Origin: Candidatus Aenigmatarchaeota archaeon
Lineage (GTDB): Archaea; Aenigmatarchaeota; Aenigmatarchaeia; GW2011-AR5; WALA01
Length of the DNA stretch: 6,319 bases
Reading direction: 5' to 3'
Assembly (NCBI GenBank): GCA_015523085.1
Contig: WALA01000030.1
Coordinates: 1-6,319, forward strand
Part shown: positions 4,224 to 6,319 of the stretch, piece after piece
Layout: every line of letters begins with the position of its first letter
Position numbering within the stretch: position 1 is the first letter of the stretch
Program-made: the position numbers and the translations under genes
Notes under the pieces: model-generated
Seen by the model: the letters and a program-made list of their open reading frames with translations, nothing else
Told to the model about the DNA's origin: nothing
Database searches by the model: none

Positions 4224-5516
4224 ATGTATTCGGAAAACATTAAAAAGCTCATTGGGAGCGCCGAAATAGGGGATGAAATAATCGTTCACTCATTGAAAGG
4301 CGACTTTCAGGGCATTCTAATGCCGCGCCCGAACGTTGGAGACGCCGGCAAGCTCGTTCTAAAGCTCAGCAACGGGTACAACATCGGCATAAGCGAAGGA
4401 AACATAAAGTCCGTCGAAATCGTGGCAAAGAAGAAGCGCGCACCAGCGCGCGAGTTGATGCCGTTCGATGAATCGAAACCGAAGGTCTCGCTCATCGTCA
4501 CAGGGGGCACAATAGCGTCCAAGGTTGATTACGAGACGGGAGGAGTGAGTGCGCTCGTCGACCCGAGCGAGCTCGGAATAGCGGAGCTCCGCGACATAGT
4601 GAACATACACGAGATAAAGTCGCCGTTCACAAAAATGAGCGAGGACATGACGCCAGATGATTGGGTTTCACTCTCAAGGGATGTTTACAAGAGCATCAAA
4701 GACGGAGCAAAGGGTGTCATAATAGCGCACGGCACGGACACGCTTCATTTCACGGCCGCCGCATTATCGTTTTTCTTAAAGGATGTTCGCGTTCCAATAG
4801 TGCTCGTTGGCGCTCAACGCAGCATAGACAGGCCGAGCTCGGACGCGTACATGAACTTGATTTGCGCTGCGCACGTTTCCGTGTCCGACATAGGAGAAGT
4901 CGGTGTGTGCATGCACGCGACCATGAACGATGATTACTGCGCCTTCATACGCGGGACGAAGGTGCGAAAGATGCACTCATCGAGACGGGACGCTTTCCGA
5001 CCCATAAACGACATACCGATAGCCCACGTGTTCCCAAACGGCCGCATCGAGCGCTTGCAGGATTACAAAAAGTGCGGTGACATAGGGGAGCTTGATAGCA
5101 AGTTCGACAAGAACGTGGCGCTCTTGAAAGCATATCCCGGCTCAGATCCCAAAATGCTTGAATTTGCCGTGGATAACGGAGCTCACGGAGTCGTCATAGA
5201 GGGTACAGGACTCGGGCACGTTCCGACGGATTGGCTCGGAAACATAAAATCCGCCATCAATGATGGAATTCCGGTGGTCGTGGTTACGCAGACGCTTTAC
5301 GGCCGCGTGAACACAAATGTTTATTCAAACCTGCGTAAGCTCTATCACGATGCGCGCGCCATACCGGGGGAGGACATGCTCCCGGAGACGGCTTACGTCA
5401 AGCTCGGGTGGGTGCTCGGCCACACGAACGACATGGACGAAGTGCGAAAGATGATGGCGACGAACTTCGCAGGTGAAATCACGAAGAGGAGCGATCCAAG
5501 GTCATTTTTGTGGTGA
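4224..5516 (+). CDS. gatD: Glu-tRNA(Gln) amidotransferase subunit D (GatD)
   Basis: GatD releases ammonia from glutamine (or asparagine) and passes it to GatE, which amidates Glu-tRNA(Gln) to Gln-tRNA(Gln) in archaea that lack glutaminyl-tRNA synthetase. The 430-residue length is normal. Residues 1-75 form the small beta-barrel N-domain (GDEIIVHSLKGDFQGILMPR). Residues 87-430 are an L-asparaginase-like domain with TGGTIAS (93-99), AHGTDT (168-173), GAQRSIDRPSSDA (196-208) and RKMHSSRRDAF. The catalytic set T96, T171, D172 and K249 is complete and matches in spacing the residues described for the Methanothermobacter enzyme. It acts in the cytoplasm with GatE. The ATG at 4224 has no ribosome-binding site, and the N-domain begins within the first dozen residues, so this start is preferred. 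The GatE-containing gene begins 4 nt after its stop, in an operon with probable translational coupling. Confidence 0.96.
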   Translation: MYSENIKKLIGSAEIGDEIIVHSLKGDFQGILMPRPNVGDAGKLVLKLSNGYNIGISEGNIKSVEIVAKKKRAPARELMPFDESKPKVSLIVTGGTIASKVDYETGGVSALVDPSELGIAELRDIVNIHEIKSPFTKMSEDMTPDDWVSLSRDVYKSIKDGAKGVIIAHGTDTLHFTAAALSFFLKDVRVPIVLVGAQRSIDRPSSDAYMNLICAAHVSVSDIGEVGVCMHATMNDDYCAFIRGTKVRKMHSSRRDAFRPINDIPIAHVFPNGRIERLQDYKKCGDIGELDSKFDKNVALLKAYPGSDPKMLEFAVDNGAHGVVIEGTGLGHVPTDWLGNIKSAINDGIPVVVVTQTLYGRVNTNVYSNLRKLYHDARAIPGEDMLPETAYVKLGWVLGHTNDMDEVRKMMATNFAGEITKRSDPRSFLW

Positions 5517-5517
5517 T
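5512..5517 (+). promoter_or_regulatory. Ribosome-binding site of the UPF0200-GatE gene, overlapping the gatD stop
   Basis: GGTGAT includes the gatD TGA stop (5514-5516) and stands three nt before the ATG at 5521. It supports translation of the kinase-like part from 5521 and coupling to gatD. The ATG at 5516 is followed at once by a stop and is not used. Confidence 0.6.
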
Positions 5518-5520
5518 GCT

Positions 5521-6319
5521 ATGATATTGATACTCACGGGACTTGCAAGGTCTGGAAAAACGTTTGCTTCAAAATACCTCGAAACGAAGGGGTTTACAAA
5601 GTTGACGTTCTCCGACATACTTGTCGAGGAGTGCAAAAAGCGCGGTCTCGAGCCGACAAAGATGAACCTATCAAAGCTTGGCGACATCTTGCGCTCTGAG
5701 CTCGGCATGGGGGCTCTCGGAAAGATGATTGTCGGGAAGATAAAATCCGACAACGTTGTGCTCGATGGCTCGCGCTCACCCGAGGAGATTTACGAAATCA
5801 AGAAGAAGTTCCCAAATGCGAAAGTGGTGTTCGTGGACGCATCAAAAGACGTCCGCTACTCGCGCAGGAACGAACGCGACCCGCAAACGAGGGAAGAATT
5901 TTTCAAGCGCGATGAGATTGACATAAAAAACAAGGGCGTTGGAAAGGTCATAGAAATGGCCGACATAACGGTTGAAAACAACGGAAGCGTTGAGGAGTTC
6001 GAGAAGAAGCTCGATGAGCTGATAGACAATCTCAAGGACGAAGAGAAGTACGCGTCAATGGGCGTGAAGATAGGGGTTGAGATACATCAGCGCCTTGACA
6101 CGCACAAGCTGTTCTGCTCGTGCTCGTCTGAACAAAAGGAAGCGCCAACAATGAACGTCATGCGCGTTCTTCACACCGCGCGCGGTGAAATGGGCTCGAC
6201 CGACCGAGCGGCAATGTTCGAAGCCGAAAAGAAAAACAAATTCGTTTACTACGTCTATCCGAACGAGACGTGCCTGGTAGAGCTCGATGAAGAGCCCCCG
6301 CACGATATGAACGAGGAGG
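5521..6319 (+). CDS. gatE: UPF0200 P-loop kinase-like domain fused to Glu-tRNA(Gln) amidotransferase subunit E (partial, runs off the window)
   Basis: One frame stays open from ATG 5521 to the window end (266 codons). Residues 1-172 match the archaeal UPF0200 family, P-loop proteins like dephospho-CoA and adenylate kinases: Walker A GLARSGKT (7-14), KKRGLEPT (39-46), LDGSRSPEE (81-89), the arginine-rich RRNERDP (115-121), FFKRD (127-131) and MADITVENNGS (146-156). That domain appears complete and its function is unknown. From about residue 173 the protein is GatE: MGVKIGVEIHQRLDTHKLFC (180-199), then RVLHTARGEMGSTDRAA and YPNETCLVELDEEPPH, all typical of the GatB/GatE kinase-amidase cradle. 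GatE activates Glu-tRNA(Gln) with ATP and amidates it using ammonia from GatD. No stop separates the two parts and no clear ribosome-binding site precedes the internal ATG at 6058. I infer a fusion protein, though an extra internal start cannot be excluded. The C-terminal part of GatE lies outside the window. Confidence 0.85.
   Translation, partial: MILILTGLARSGKTFASKYLETKGFTKLTFSDILVEECKKRGLEPTKMNLSKLGDILRSELGMGALGKMIVGKIKSDNVVLDGSRSPEEIYEIKKKFPNAKVVFVDASKDVRYSRRNERDPQTREEFFKRDEIDIKNKGVGKVIEMADITVENNGSVEEFEKKLDELIDNLKDEEKYASMGVKIGVEIHQRLDTHKLFCSCSSEQKEAPTMNVMRVLHTARGEMGSTDRAAMFEAEKKNKFVYYVYPNETCLVELDEEPPHDMNEE

Noticed and set aside
4307..5133. Minus-strand frames opposite gatD
   Set aside because: Shadows of the gatD coding frame, with basic or low-complexity translations, no start signals and no recognisable domains.
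5502..6303. Minus-strand frames opposite the UPF0200-GatE gene
   Set aside because: The plus strand encodes two recognisable domains continuously; the opposite frames have no domain or start signal.

Overview
This window looks archaeal. It carries gatD and the start of gatE, the two subunits of the archaea-specific Glu-tRNA(Gln) amidotransferase. Several starts are preceded by GGTGAT-type ribosome-binding sites. Many genes have an AT-rich TATA box (TTTAAA core) about 25 nt upstream of the start codon, which is the spacing of leaderless archaeal transcripts. The small genes, single-gene promoters and protein families would fit a DPANN or euryarchaeal lineage, but I cannot place it more precisely. 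No tRNA, rRNA, CRISPR array or insertion sequence is visible.

Layout. Positions 1-2890 read on the minus strand. In transcription order they hold: a small ribbon-helix-helix regulator (2639-2890); a polytopic metal exporter of the ArsP_2/putative manganese transporter type (1587-2585); a 59-aa zinc-ribbon protein (1385-1564); a membrane-anchored PD-(D/E)XK nuclease-like protein (1037-1378); a secreted-domain/transmembrane/winged-helix protein that looks like a membrane-bound transcription regulator (228-1004); and the signal-peptide start of a further exported protein that leaves the window at position 1. The genes are nearly head to tail, yet most have their own TATA box in or beside the end of the gene before. 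This argues for individual promoters rather than one operon. A perfect 20-bp palindrome lies between the regulator and the exporter. A second inverted repeat flanks the TATA box of the first gene.

From 2890 to 4223 a 70-aa coiled-coil protein (3005-3217, plus) runs divergently from the regulator gene. It converges on a Cys-rich membrane-anchored extracellular protein (3260-4096, minus). An AT-rich inverted repeat that can act as a terminator on both strands lies between the two. A divergent promoter region of about 127 bp then leads into the gatD operon.

From 4224 to the end, gatD (430 aa, all four asparaginase-type catalytic residues present) is followed after 4 nt by an open frame that runs off the window. 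That frame is the main surprise. Its first ~172 residues are a complete P-loop kinase-like domain of the UPF0200 family, and it continues without a stop codon into a typical GatE N-terminus. It therefore appears to encode a nucleotide kinase-like domain fused to GatE, expressed together with GatD.
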